This document shows, one piece after another, positions 16,778 to 25,628 of a stretch of 64,000 bases of DNA. The stretch covers positions 1,736,001 through 1,800,000 of the forward strand of contig NZ_CP019981.1 in NCBI RefSeq assembly GCF_002982135.1, written 5' to 3'. Each line of letters begins with the position of its first letter. The first letter of the stretch is position 1. Position numbers and translations under genes: made by a program. The notes beneath the pieces were generated by a model. The model did not search any database and was not told where the DNA came from. It saw only the letters and a list, made by a program, of their open reading frames with translations. The stretch is from Pediococcus inopinatus (GTDB lineage: Bacteria; Bacillota; Bacilli; Lactobacillales; Lactobacillaceae).

Positions 16778-17561
16778 AATCATCTCCTTGGTCATTTACA
16801 GTTCCAACCGTTTTGACTTCCTGCTTTTCATCTGCTCGTTTCATCTCTGAATTGAAGTAGTAATAAGCACAACCAAATCCGATTAAAGCAATACCTAGGA
16901 TTGGTACTTTCAAATACGCGGTCAATACAAACCCAATGATAATGAATGTAAAGAATTTTTGAGTAGGCATATAATGTAACAACATCGCAACACCGACAAC
17001 TGGCAACAATCCACCAGCAATCGTTAGTCCATTTGTAAACCACTCAGGTAACCATTTGAGAATCACATTAACAGCAGTTGGTCCAAGGAAGACTAGAATA
17101 GCTGTTGGAATTCCTGTTTCTAGTCCAAACAAACCAACACCATATAAAGGCTGACGCAACATAGCTTTCCAGTTATGTTCATGATTAAGACGTTCCATTC
17201 TTCTTTGAATAAATTGGTTAATAATCTTAATAAATACATCCAATTGAATAGCTAACATACCAACTGGCAATCCAACTGCAATCCCAGTTTTTACACCAGT
17301 TCCTGTTCGAATAGCCAGAAGTGCACCAATAATTGTCGCAAGCCCATAATTAGGCATCGATGAACCACCAAGGTTCGCAACACCTAATTGCATAAGTTCA
17401 AAAGTTCCAGCAATATACATTGCTGTTGTAATATCTCCCATGATTAAACCAGTAATAAAACCAACAATAACTGGGAAATAGGAAACAATAACAAGACCAT
17501 TTTGATCAATACACATCCAAGCTGCTAACAAAATAATAAGTAAATCTTGAATTAATTGCAT
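16767..17561 (-). CDS. PTS system EIIC, mannose/fructose/sorbose class
   Basis: A 264-aa EIIC-Man membrane subunit. Landmarks are GLIMGDITTAMYIAGTFELM and GVANLGGSSMPNYGLATIIG near residues 38-75, the substrate-binding membrane core, then several more helices. With EIID it forms the translocator; EIIA and EIIB supply phosphate. AAGGGGTG precedes ATG 17561. It overlaps EIID and follows EIIB by 15 bases. Sequence intact, but its EIID partner is broken. Confidence 0.92.
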   Translation of the reverse strand: MQLIQDLLIILLAAWMCIDQNGLVIVSYFPVIVGFITGLIMGDITTAMYIAGTFELMQLGVANLGGSSMPNYGLATIIGALLAIRTGTGVKTGIAVGLPVGMLAIQLDVFIKIINQFIQRRMERLNHEHNWKAMLRQPLYGVGLFGLETGIPTAILVFLGPTAVNVILKWLPEWFTNGLTIAGGLLPVVGVAMLLHYMPTQKFFTFIIIGFVLTAYLKVPILGIALIGFGCAYYYFNSEMKRADEKQEVKTVGTVNDQGDDYDE

Positions 17562-17576
17562 AATAACTACACCCCT

Positions 17577-18053
17577 TTATTTGAGATACTTATTTATATC
17601 TTCCTCAGGATCGGCCGGTACATACTGAATTGTGACCGGTACACCTTTATCTTGAATCTTTTTAATATCCGCTTTTTCCTGATCATTTAATGCAACAAAT
17701 TTAGTCAATGGCGTTCTACCATCTTCCGCAAACATGATACCTAAATTCACCTTAGGAATTTTAATTCCCGCATCTATTAATTCCAATAATTTACTTGGTT
17801 CTTTTACTAAAACAAAAACCCGTTGCGCATCATAATTGCCGTTATTAAAATTAGTAATTGCTTTTTCCGTATTAATAATTGACATTCCGGTTCCTGCAGG
17901 CTTAGACATACGCATGCTTGCTTTTAAATCCTCATTTTGACTAACAACATCATCTACAACCATAAATCGTTTAGCATTTAATGACTGTGCCCATTGATTT
18001 ACGATTAACCCATGAATCAGGCGTTGATCTACTCGAGCTAATACTACTGGCAT
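17577..18053 (-). CDS. PTS system EIIB, mannose/fructose/sorbose class (copy 1)
   Basis: A 158-aa EIIB with phosphorylated His14 in ARVDQRLIHGLIVNQW, the signature of the class, and KVNLGIMF further on. It receives phosphate from EIIA His10 and passes it to the sugar. GAGGAGAGG precedes ATG 18053. A second, different EIIB lies upstream in the same operon beyond the IS110-family element. It is normally spaced from EIIC. Confidence 0.92.
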   Translation of the reverse strand: MPVVLARVDQRLIHGLIVNQWAQSLNAKRFMVVDDVVSQNEDLKASMRMSKPAGTGMSIINTEKAITNFNNGNYDAQRVFVLVKEPSKLLELIDAGIKIPKVNLGIMFAEDGRTPLTKFVALNDQEKADIKKIQDKGVPVTIQYVPADPEEDINKYLK

Positions 18054-18179
18054 TTTATCCTCTCCTCGTATTATATAATTTGAAACTTTGTTATTTACTA
18101 TTCCCTACTTAGATGTTGCGTGATATTCTCTAATTGTTCATTGGATTTAGGTCCAACTGGTATAGGCTTTCATCTCCTG

Positions 18180-18402
18180 TAGATTATCTACGTTATAAGC
18201 GCGCCGCCCAGACAATTCGAAACACCGCAAACCACAAGCTGTAGCGATTAATTTAATTCGTGTTCACTCGCGTGACACGCAGCTGAATCTTTTAATCTAG
18301 TCTTCTTATATTGCGAGGATGCCCGTTAGAGTTGGAATTAGGGAACATCACGCAGCACCTAAGCTTATCCAATTAATTCAAAGTGAAAGGAGGTCCTATC
18401 CT
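18180..18402 (+). ncRNA. candidate bridge RNA of the IS110-family element
   Basis: Non-coding left end before the transposase. It has strong nested pairing: AGCTG (18238 area) with CAGCT, enclosing CGTGTTCAC/GTGACACG around TCGC. IS110-group elements encode a structured bridge RNA in this position that pairs with target and donor DNA. Family position and structure support it; loop-to-target complementarity was not established. Confidence 0.4.
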
Positions 18403-19632
18403 ATGAATTTATATTTAGGTATTGATGTTGGTAAAAATAAATTAGACTTTTGTGCTTTAGATTCTGATCAACATTGCCGTTTTCAAGATGAAACTACTAA
18501 TGATCTTAATGGTGCCGTTAAAATTAAACAGGTAATCTTAACTGAGACTAAAACCCACCATTATGAAAAGATAACTGTTGGTATGGAAGCCACCTCGGTC
18601 TATAATTTTCATCCGATGACTTTTTTCGCCGAAGATAGCGAGTTACAAGCCTTAGGCTTATCGGTTATCACCATTAACCCCTATACGTCACATCATTTTA
18701 GCCAGTTATTTGATGATGGTAAGACGGATGCGATTGATGCCAAACAATTAGCTGATTTGTTACGGATCAAACCACTGGGAACTTCAGTTGCTCGCCAAGA
18801 AAACTATGTGGCTTTGCAACGTCTAACACGGGAACGTTATCACTTGGTTAAACAAATGACTGATTCTAAAAATCATTTTTTGAATAATCTTTATTATCGT
18901 TGTAATACGTTAGAACGGGAGCTGCCAACATCCGTTTTTGGTTCAACTATGATGACCCTAATTACTGATGAAGAGTTAACCTTGGACGAGGCAGCGGCGC
19001 TACCTCTTGATGAATTAGTCACCCATCTTCAACAGTTAGCTCACGGTAAGTTTGGTGATGCCGAAGCCGTTGCTAAAGCTATTAAGAAAGCAACCCGTTC
19101 TTCTTATCGCCTATCAAAAGTCGTAACAGATTCTGTTGATGAAATTTTGGCGGTCTATGCGAATGAAATTCGGATGTTAAAAAAACAAATCCAAGTTTTG
19201 GATAAAACAATTACACAGATATCTACTCAAATCACAGATATCAATTGTTTAACTAGTGTTCCCGGTATTGGCCCAGTTTATGCGGCTGGTATTGTGGCAG
19301 AAATTGGTCAAATTGAACGTTTTCCCGATGAAAGTCATATTGCCAAGTATGCTGGCCTGGCTTGGTTACCACATGAATCAGGCACAAGCGTTCGTCAAGC
19401 TACACCACGAACTCGTAAGGGTAATCAATATCTTCGTTATTATCTAGTTGAAGCTGCCAACTCGATAAGACGTTATGATGTTACTTACCAACGCTATTAC
19501 CACAAAAAATATGAAGAGGTACCCAAGTATCGTCATCGTCGAGCTATTGTCTTGACGGCACGAAAGCTTGTAAGATTGGTGGAAGTCTTGCTTAGAAACC
19601 ATCAATTTTATATACCACCCAAAGTGGTATAG
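18403..19632 (+). CDS. IS110-family transposase (DEDD recombinase)
   Basis: A 409-aa RNA-guided DEDD transposase. The N-terminal RuvC-like domain shows Asp8 in LGIDVGKNKLD, Glu in VGMEATSVY, and the Asp pair in KTDAIDAKQLAD; a coiled-coil follows; the C-terminal Transposase_20 domain shows LTSVPGIGPVYAAGIVAEIG, KYAGLAW and RKGNQYLRYYLVEAANSIRR with the serine nucleophile. AAAGGAGG precedes ATG 18403, so the longer frame from 18319 is rejected. Complete, presumably active. Confidence 0.93.
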   Translation: MNLYLGIDVGKNKLDFCALDSDQHCRFQDETTNDLNGAVKIKQVILTETKTHHYEKITVGMEATSVYNFHPMTFFAEDSELQALGLSVITINPYTSHHFSQLFDDGKTDAIDAKQLADLLRIKPLGTSVARQENYVALQRLTRERYHLVKQMTDSKNHFLNNLYYRCNTLERELPTSVFGSTMMTLITDEELTLDEAAALPLDELVTHLQQLAHGKFGDAEAVAKAIKKATRSSYRLSKVVTDSVDEILAVYANEIRMLKKQIQVLDKTITQISTQITDINCLTSVPGIGPVYAAGIVAEIGQIERFPDESHIAKYAGLAWLPHESGTSVRQATPRTRKGNQYLRYYLVEAANSIRRYDVTYQRYYHKKYEEVPKYRHRRAIVLTARKLVRLVEVLLRNHQFYIPPKVV

Positions 19633-19771
19633 CTTTCGAGTTTACGATACTGAGTCCCTTCTTAACCCGCTAAATTAACTGTTTTAGTGGGCTGGGGAAG
19701 CTATACTCTCAAGAACTGATTAATAATAAAAACAAAGCTTTTTACATACTTGACTTATTACCACAAGGCTT

Positions 19772-20290
19772 TTAAAAACTATCAGGTACGGAAATCTTTT
19801 TTGAATATGGTGTTTCTTGGATAGCTACTGATACTCCGGTTCCTTTAATAGCTTTGACATCATCTAAATCCTCTTGATCCATATAAACTACACCGTTAAC
19901 TTTTTGTTTACCTGGCTGATTAAACATATTCCATAATGTTACCGAATCAGCTTTTACCCCTCCTTCAATCAGTTTTCTCGCAACTGCTGGTGTTCGACAA
20001 ACAACAAATATGGAATCCTTTGCCTGTCTGTCCAACAAAAAACTAGGATGAACAACTGAGAGTTGTTTTATAGTGTCAGGTGCTTCATCAACACTCACAA
20101 AGTAACCCTTTAAGTTAGCTGCTGTAATGGCCATTTTCATTATCGCTTGATTCAATCGGTCATGTGCTAATTCATTATCCGGAACAATAATTGCACTAAA
20201 TTGATAGGCTTGCTTCCAGTTAACAGCAATCTGTCCATGTACCAAACGATTATCCACTCGAAAAATAACTTTTCTTTGTTGTTCATTCAT
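19772..20290 (-). CDS. PTS system EIIB, mannose/fructose/sorbose class (copy 2)
   Basis: A 172-aa EIIB with phosphorylated His18 in FRVDNRLVHGQIAVNW and NMFNQPG in the place of the usual motif near 125. It is the first gene after the sigma-54 promoter and therefore the head of the PTS operon. It differs clearly from copy 1, so it is not a recent duplicate; it may give the system a second specificity or partner. GGTGAGGAC precedes ATG 20290. The IS110-family element lies directly downstream. Confidence 0.9.
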   Translation of the reverse strand: MNEQQRKVIFRVDNRLVHGQIAVNWKQAYQFSAIIVPDNELAHDRLNQAIMKMAITAANLKGYFVSVDEAPDTIKQLSVVHPSFLLDRQAKDSIFVVCRTPAVARKLIEGGVKADSVTLWNMFNQPGKQKVNGVVYMDQEDLDDVKAIKGTGVSVAIQETPYSKKISVPDSF

Positions 20291-20312
20291 TTTTTGTCCT
20301 CACCTTTATATA

Positions 20313-20329
20313 AGCAAAAAGCGTGCCAA
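20313..20329 (-). promoter_or_regulatory. sigma-54 (-24/-12) promoter
   Basis: The minus strand reads TTGGCAC-GCTTT-TTGCT, a full match to the consensus TTGGCAC-N5-TTGCW. It lies 23 bases before the first EIIB gene and just behind levR, whose product carries the GAFTGA sigma-54 contact motif. Transcription of the PTS operon should need RpoN and LevR. Confidence 0.92.
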
Positions 20330-20376
20330 TTAGTGTAAGCCTTTTCTTAAAAGACGCACAAATCCCACGCTCTCAG

Positions 20377-23130
20377 CTATTCTATATTTGATAGATCTAC
20401 TCTATTTTTTAAAATATCGAAAATAAAACCAATCTCTGAAACCGGTATCTTAACACTATAGTAGTGTTGCATATCACTAAGCGCATCTTTTGTAATTTCA
20501 ATGAAGTGTCCATAACACTGTGAAAATTTATCTACATCATGATAATCTAAGTTAGGTTCTCCTTGAACAACCCGCTCAAACATAAAACAGAGATGCATGT
20601 ATAGACTAATTTTCAGATAAACATCCATCTTAGTTCCTAAGCTTCGTTCCAGCTTTGTCACACAGCCTTCTACCTGTGCAACTGTCACAGTTGGATCCAA
20701 AGCGGCCATATTATTCGCAATATTATCAACAGTGAATGCACGCACAATACTGCTGTTCATTCGTGCCAAACTTTCTGTTGTAAACACATTTGGAAATGCT
20801 GTCAAAAACACTGGATCACCCACATCTCGATTTATTAAACCTTCTACAGATAAATATGGGATTTCCGAAATACATGGATCATCTGTGCCAACAATGATTT
20901 TTACATGATACTTTTCAAACAACGGATCTGCTGTCCCGTTTTTTTTGAGTTCATAAAAATCTTTTGAAATAACAGTAATTTCTCCGTGTGTATTATTCTG
21001 GATCAATTTCTGTAAGTAAGTTGCCGCTCCGATTCCTGTAATGCATGTTGTCAAAATTACGTTTTCACGCTTAATTGGCTCAACAACTGTAACTTTAGGG
21101 ATTGCGCCCACAGCACTTTTTTCAAGTGTCTCCTTATCAATATTGTTTTGAAGGACTTTATGCCCAATATCCAAAGCAATTTCAGTAGACACTCCTGAAA
21201 TAATAGCAATGGCGCCCGAATAAATCTCTTTCAAGCGTTGATCTAAGGCTTTTAAAGAACCCATATCCACCAAAATGACAAGCGGTTTTTCAATATCAAC
21301 AGTTTTAAAATACGCTTTTATTTCACGTACAATATCATCAACACTAGCATCCAAAGGCATATCAAAACTTTCATAAACATAACTTCCTAGCAAGCGGTTA
21401 ACGGTTGAAGCCAAACTCTCAGCCGTTGAATACCCATGGGTAATAATTACCGCATTGGTTTCTCGATCAACCATTTTTTGGTTCTGAGAATAAATAAACG
21501 TGAAAACTAAAATTTGATATAACGCCTTATTGTGAACATCAAATTGCTTTTCGCTGGCACTCACAATTCGGTCAGTTAATTTCATTTCATCAGCAAACTT
21601 TTGTCTAAGAATCAGGACAGTTTGATCAAGGCTTTTAATTTCTTGATCATCCTCATAATCATTAATGTAAATGATCAGCTTAGTTAGTAAATTTGCACTG
21701 CTATTAAATTGACTAATTCCGATATTTACATATAAATTAGCTAAGATACTTTTTAACGTTTGTTCTACATATTCAGAAAAAGCATTGGTTTTTATTATTC
21801 GCAATTCAAACGAAATATAATCAATTAACCCATTCTCTACATTACCAATCTGATTATAAAACTCGTGCTTCGTTATTTTGTTTGATCCATACTGCAAGAC
21901 GGTTTGAATAAGTTTCTCCGTAAATTGGTAAAGATGATCCCGTTCGATTGTATTGCGGCTTTTAATTTTTTCGGATTTAAACTGAATCTGGATTTTGTAA
22001 TCTTTGGTTGTTGAAATGTCCTGTACCGTGGTTGTGCGCAAAAAGTCATTTGGTAAACTATCCAATTTTATGTGAATATCTGTTTCTCCAGATCCCGCGC
22101 GCAATAAAGCCTCAGCACATGATAGTTTAACGATACTGGCTAATTTTCCAACGTTACCCTTATCGACGTTTTGAATAAGAACTTGCACCACCTCAGAAGC
22201 AATGTATAAGTTCCGCTGAATTGTTGTAGCTTCCTTAAAAAACAGCATCGTAATTAAATCAATTCGTTCTTTCCGTGTTCGTTCTTGAAAATCTGGTATT
22301 TGAATCACAAGAGGAATGCGCCGTAAAAACGTTTGTAAAAAATCTGCGTTTTGCTTTTCAGTAGTGGCAAAGATTAATCTGGCATTTGATGTATGCACTT
22401 GGTCAGTTTCGCCAACTCGTCGATAAGTGCCACTATCCATATATTGGAATAGTTTTTCCTGATTCTCAGGAGTTAACCTGTGGACCTCATCCAAAAAAAG
22501 ATATCCGTCCTCCGCGGCTTTCAACAAGCCACTTTTATCTGTTTCTGCTCCCGTAAAAGCACCTTTTACGTTACCAAATAAAATACTCGACAACAATTCG
22601 GGATTGTCAGCATATTCTGCACAATTAAGGACCACCCATTTTCCTTTGACCAGTCCTTTTTGCTGGGCAAATTTATAAGCTAATTGCGCAATAAAACTCT
22701 TACCAACCCCTGAGTCTCCCACTAAGAGTGTGGATAGTCCCCTTGGTGGATAAATGACAGCCGATTTTAATTGATCAACCACATCCTTCAAACTACCTTC
22801 GCTACCCACCAAGTCATCAAAAGGATCACGATTAATTTTTTCACTTTCTTTATCCTGAATATATTCTGTAACTCTTGATAGCTTATCTTTATTTTTTTGA
22901 TAGAAATTTGCATCCAAAAAGTAAACAGGACGGGTATTAATCTTGATCGCTTCGTTATTTCTAACAAGTTCATTCAAATATAGGCTGACTGTACTACGCT
23001 GAATATCTATTTTTTTTGCAATTGTATTAGCCGAAACTCCTAACGCTTTCGAGTCCAATAGCGCTAGGCTTAATTCTTTTAAACTTTCAATTACTTTTTC
23101 TCGATTTGTCTTTAGTCGCTTATTATCCAA
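20377..23130 (-). CDS. levR: LevR-type sigma-54-dependent PTS-regulated activator
   Basis: A 917-aa regulator. Order: N-terminal winged HTH (VSANTIAKKIDIQRSTVSLYLNE), AAA+ domain with Walker A GDSGVGKS at 138-145, sigma-54 contact loop GAFTGA at 190-195 and Walker B YLFLDEVHR, then PRD, EIIA-Man-like domain (VIITHGYSTAESLAS near 570), EIIB-Gat-like part (VILTTCITGIGAA) and a last PRD with conserved His residues. In the family, phosphorylation by HPr and EII proteins tunes activity to sugar flux. ATG 23130 has AGGAAG upstream. The adjacent sigma-54 promoter defines its target. Confidence 0.93.
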   Translation of the reverse strand: MDNKRLKTNREKVIESLKELSLALLDSKALGVSANTIAKKIDIQRSTVSLYLNELVRNNEAIKINTRPVYFLDANFYQKNKDKLSRVTEYIQDKESEKINRDPFDDLVGSEGSLKDVVDQLKSAVIYPPRGLSTLLVGDSGVGKSFIAQLAYKFAQQKGLVKGKWVVLNCAEYADNPELLSSILFGNVKGAFTGAETDKSGLLKAAEDGYLFLDEVHRLTPENQEKLFQYMDSGTYRRVGETDQVHTSNARLIFATTEKQNADFLQTFLRRIPLVIQIPDFQERTRKERIDLITMLFFKEATTIQRNLYIASEVVQVLIQNVDKGNVGKLASIVKLSCAEALLRAGSGETDIHIKLDSLPNDFLRTTTVQDISTTKDYKIQIQFKSEKIKSRNTIERDHLYQFTEKLIQTVLQYGSNKITKHEFYNQIGNVENGLIDYISFELRIIKTNAFSEYVEQTLKSILANLYVNIGISQFNSSANLLTKLIIYINDYEDDQEIKSLDQTVLILRQKFADEMKLTDRIVSASEKQFDVHNKALYQILVFTFIYSQNQKMVDRETNAVIITHGYSTAESLASTVNRLLGSYVYESFDMPLDASVDDIVREIKAYFKTVDIEKPLVILVDMGSLKALDQRLKEIYSGAIAIISGVSTEIALDIGHKVLQNNIDKETLEKSAVGAIPKVTVVEPIKRENVILTTCITGIGAATYLQKLIQNNTHGEITVISKDFYELKKNGTADPLFEKYHVKIIVGTDDPCISEIPYLSVEGLINRDVGDPVFLTAFPNVFTTESLARMNSSIVRAFTVDNIANNMAALDPTVTVAQVEGCVTKLERSLGTKMDVYLKISLYMHLCFMFERVVQGEPNLDYHDVDKFSQCYGHFIEITKDALSDMQHYYSVKIPVSEIGFIFDILKNRVDLSNIE

Positions 23131-23510
23131 AATAGCGCCACTTCCTTTTTTGAAAACGTTTCATAATACTTTCAATGTTATCATAACTTGCTCTAAAAAG
23201 ATTAAGTAAAATTGGAATGTATAACTAAAATGATTATTTTAGTTTTTAAAAAATACATATAATGTCGACCTTATGGATTTAAATATTGCACTTTTAGAAA
23301 TATATTTATTCTAATCTTTTACTCCCAAAATCATTATAAATGTTGCTATCACTAAACTAATTCGCATTTACCATTAAATAAACCATTTAATTCGTTCTTT
23401 ATATAAACAAACGTTTATGATAACGATAATCAAATATGTTGCTAGTGTGTGTATACTTTGATATTCTTCTGATATGGATTAGTTAAACCTTATGTAAAGG
23501 AGAAACAAAT
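23131..23510. other. divergent intergenic region, levR / ABC operon
   Basis: AT-rich, no gene. Before levR lies TGAAAACGTTTCA (23151-23163), a near-palindrome of the cre/LacI type with a one-base shortened spacing. Before the ABC operon lie TAAACAAACGTTTA (about 23404-23417) and a promoter, -35 TTGCTA (23439-23444), 17 bp, -10 TATTCT (23462-23467). The shared ACGTTT core suggests one catabolite or LacI-type control for both sides. Confidence 0.5.
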
Positions 23511-24617
23511 ATGGTTGAAATCAACTTAGAACACATTTATAAAAAATACTCAGGTAATGACAATTACTCAGTTTCTGATTTTAATTTAACCATTCACGAT
23601 CACGAATTTATCGTCTTTGTTGGCCCTTCTGGTTGTGGTAAGTCAACGACAATTCGCATGATTGCAGGTCTTGAAGACATCACAAATGGTGAGTTAAAAA
23701 TGGACGGCACAGTTATCAACAATTTGGCACCCAAAGATCGGGACATCGCAATGGTATTTCAAAATTATGCGCTCTATCCCAACATGACCGTCTACGACAA
23801 TATGGCCTTTGGACTGAAAATTCAACACATTAAAAAAGATGAGATAAGAAAACGCGTTGCAAACGCTGCTGAAATTCTAGGCCTTGAGGGTTTCCTACAG
23901 CGCAAACCGGCAGCTTTATCTGGAGGACAACGTCAGCGAGTGGCATTGGGACGTGCAATTGTTCGAGAAGCAAAACTATTCTTACTTGATGAACCCTTAT
24001 CAAACTTAGATGCCAAACTTCGCGTTTCAATGCGCGCACAAATTGCTCAACTTCATCAACGTTTAAAAACAAATATGATTTATGTCACCCATGATCAGGT
24101 TGAAGCGATGACCATGGCAGACCGAATCGTCATCACTAATCACGGCACAATTCAGCAAGTGGGAACACCGGCAGAATTATATAACCAACCTGTCAATCAA
24201 TTTGTAGCCGGTTTCATGGGTTCCCCTTCGATGAATTTCTTTGAGGCAACTTTACATGAGGGCAAAATTACAACGGCTGACAACGCAATTACGCTCAGCC
24301 TTCCAACAAATAAATTAACGAAATTACAAGATAAAGGTTATGCCGACAAACTTTTGACAGTAGGAATCCGATCTGAAGATATTCACACTAATGAAGAAAT
24401 TGTGGCCACTTTGCCAAATGCAACTGTCCAAGCCAAGGTAGAAGTTTCCGAGTTGCTTGGGGTGGAATCCATGCTCTACTCAAGGGTCGGGGATACCGAA
24501 TTCGTGGCTAGAGTTAACGCTCAAGACCACCACCGTCCCGGAGAAAATGTCCAAATGGCTTTCGAAATGAGTCGTGCCCATTTCTTTGACCAGGATACTC
24601 AAGAAACCATCGCATAA
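23511..24617 (+). CDS. ABC transporter ATPase, MsmK/UgpC family
   Basis: A 368-aa sugar ABC ATPase: Walker A GPSGCGKST at 38-46, Q-loop in VFQNYALYPNMTV, signature LSGGQRQRVALGRAIV, Walker B LFLLDEPLSNLDAKLR, switch His in YVTHDQVEAM, and a C-terminal TOBE/regulatory domain from about 240. It energises uptake of oligosaccharides and may serve several permeases. AAAGGAGAAAC precedes ATG 23511. First gene of the operon with the two permeases and the binding lipoprotein, an arrangement not universal since MsmK is often encoded apart. Confidence 0.93.
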   Translation: MVEINLEHIYKKYSGNDNYSVSDFNLTIHDHEFIVFVGPSGCGKSTTIRMIAGLEDITNGELKMDGTVINNLAPKDRDIAMVFQNYALYPNMTVYDNMAFGLKIQHIKKDEIRKRVANAAEILGLEGFLQRKPAALSGGQRQRVALGRAIVREAKLFLLDEPLSNLDAKLRVSMRAQIAQLHQRLKTNMIYVTHDQVEAMTMADRIVITNHGTIQQVGTPAELYNQPVNQFVAGFMGSPSMNFFEATLHEGKITTADNAITLSLPTNKLTKLQDKGYADKLLTVGIRSEDIHTNEEIVATLPNATVQAKVEVSELLGVESMLYSRVGDTEFVARVNAQDHHRPGENVQMAFEMSRAHFFDQDTQETIA

Positions 24618-24637
24618 TCGTTAGAAAGGAGCAAAAT

Positions 24638-25612
24638 ATGCAAAATACTGCCGTTCCTCAACTCACACAAAAAAAGCCACCTAAACCAAAATTAATTACA
24701 CGAATTAAAAGTAATGGTCCGCTACTTTTGTTTGCCATTCCAGGTGCCATCTGGATGATTTTCTTCTTCTACATCCCGATCATGGCAAATGTCGTAGCTT
24801 TCAAAAACTTTCATTTTTCACCCGAAGGTTTTATTGCAAGTTTACAAAGTAGCCCCTGGGTTGGATTTAAAAACTTTGAATTTTTATTTTCTTCAAACGC
24901 AGCGTGGATTATCACACGAAATACAGTGCTTTATAACTTAGGCTTCATCGTTTTAAACCTAATCATTTCTGTATTTTTTGCGGTTGTCATGAGTCAGTTA
25001 CGAAACAAAAAACTGATCAAAGTCTATCAAACTTCTATGCTACTTCCTTACTTTCTATCTTGGGTTGTCATCAGCTACTTCGTCTATGCGTTTATCAGTC
25101 CCAATCAAGGTTTGATTAATTCATTAATCACGGGCAGTGGCGGTGAAGCAATTAGTTGGTACAACGCCCCCAAATATTGGCCGTTTATCTTACTGTTTAT
25201 TGGAACATGGAAAAGCATTGGTTATAACAGTATTTTGTATTTTGCCAGTGCTATGGGCGTTGATCCCACCCTTTATGAAGCTGCTGAAATTGACGGCGCA
25301 AATAAATGGCAGCAGATCAAACACGTTACCATTCCCGCCCTGATTCCTTTGATGACTTTGATGACCATTTTGGCTATTGGGAATATCTTCCGTGCTGATT
25401 TTGGTCTCTTCTATCAAGTTCCTCAAAACTCCGGCAGCCTCTACAATGTCACTTCAGTTTTAGATACATACATCTATAACGGATTGACCTCAACTGGTGA
25501 CATCGGCATGTCGAGCGCCGCGGCACTTTATCAATCTTTAGTCGGTTTTGTCCTTCTAATGATTAGTAACGCGATTGTGCGAAAAGTTGATTCAGACTCA
25601 GCCTTATTCTAA
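24638..25612 (+). CDS. ABC sugar permease, LplB/YteP type
   Basis: A 324-aa inner-membrane permease with six predicted helices and the EAA loop EAAEIDGANKWQQIKHVTIPAL near residue 215 that docks on the ATPase. The N-terminal region and the long segment with NQGLINSLI fit the LplB/YteP (CUT1) group that imports complex oligosaccharides. GAAAGGAG precedes ATG 24638. Twenty bases separate it from the ATPase gene. Confidence 0.88.
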   Translation: MQNTAVPQLTQKKPPKPKLITRIKSNGPLLLFAIPGAIWMIFFFYIPIMANVVAFKNFHFSPEGFIASLQSSPWVGFKNFEFLFSSNAAWIITRNTVLYNLGFIVLNLIISVFFAVVMSQLRNKKLIKVYQTSMLLPYFLSWVVISYFVYAFISPNQGLINSLITGSGGEAISWYNAPKYWPFILLFIGTWKSIGYNSILYFASAMGVDPTLYEAAEIDGANKWQQIKHVTIPALIPLMTLMTILAIGNIFRADFGLFYQVPQNSGSLYNVTSVLDTYIYNGLTSTGDIGMSSAAALYQSLVGFVLLMISNAIVRKVDSDSALF

Positions 25613-25628
25613 ATAGGAGGTGTTGTCA

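Larger units (their letters stand above)
18150..19720 (+). mobile_element. IS110-family insertion sequence
   Basis: One DEDD transposase gene with about 225-250 bp of non-coding left end and about 90 bp of right end, and no terminal inverted repeats, all as expected for IS110. Ends are approximate. TGGTATAGGCTTTC near 18158 and GAAGCTATAC near 19697 (inverted) may be subterminal repeats. It sits between two EIIB genes of the LevR operon, in the opposite orientation, so it separates the distal genes from the sigma-54 promoter. Confidence 0.75.
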
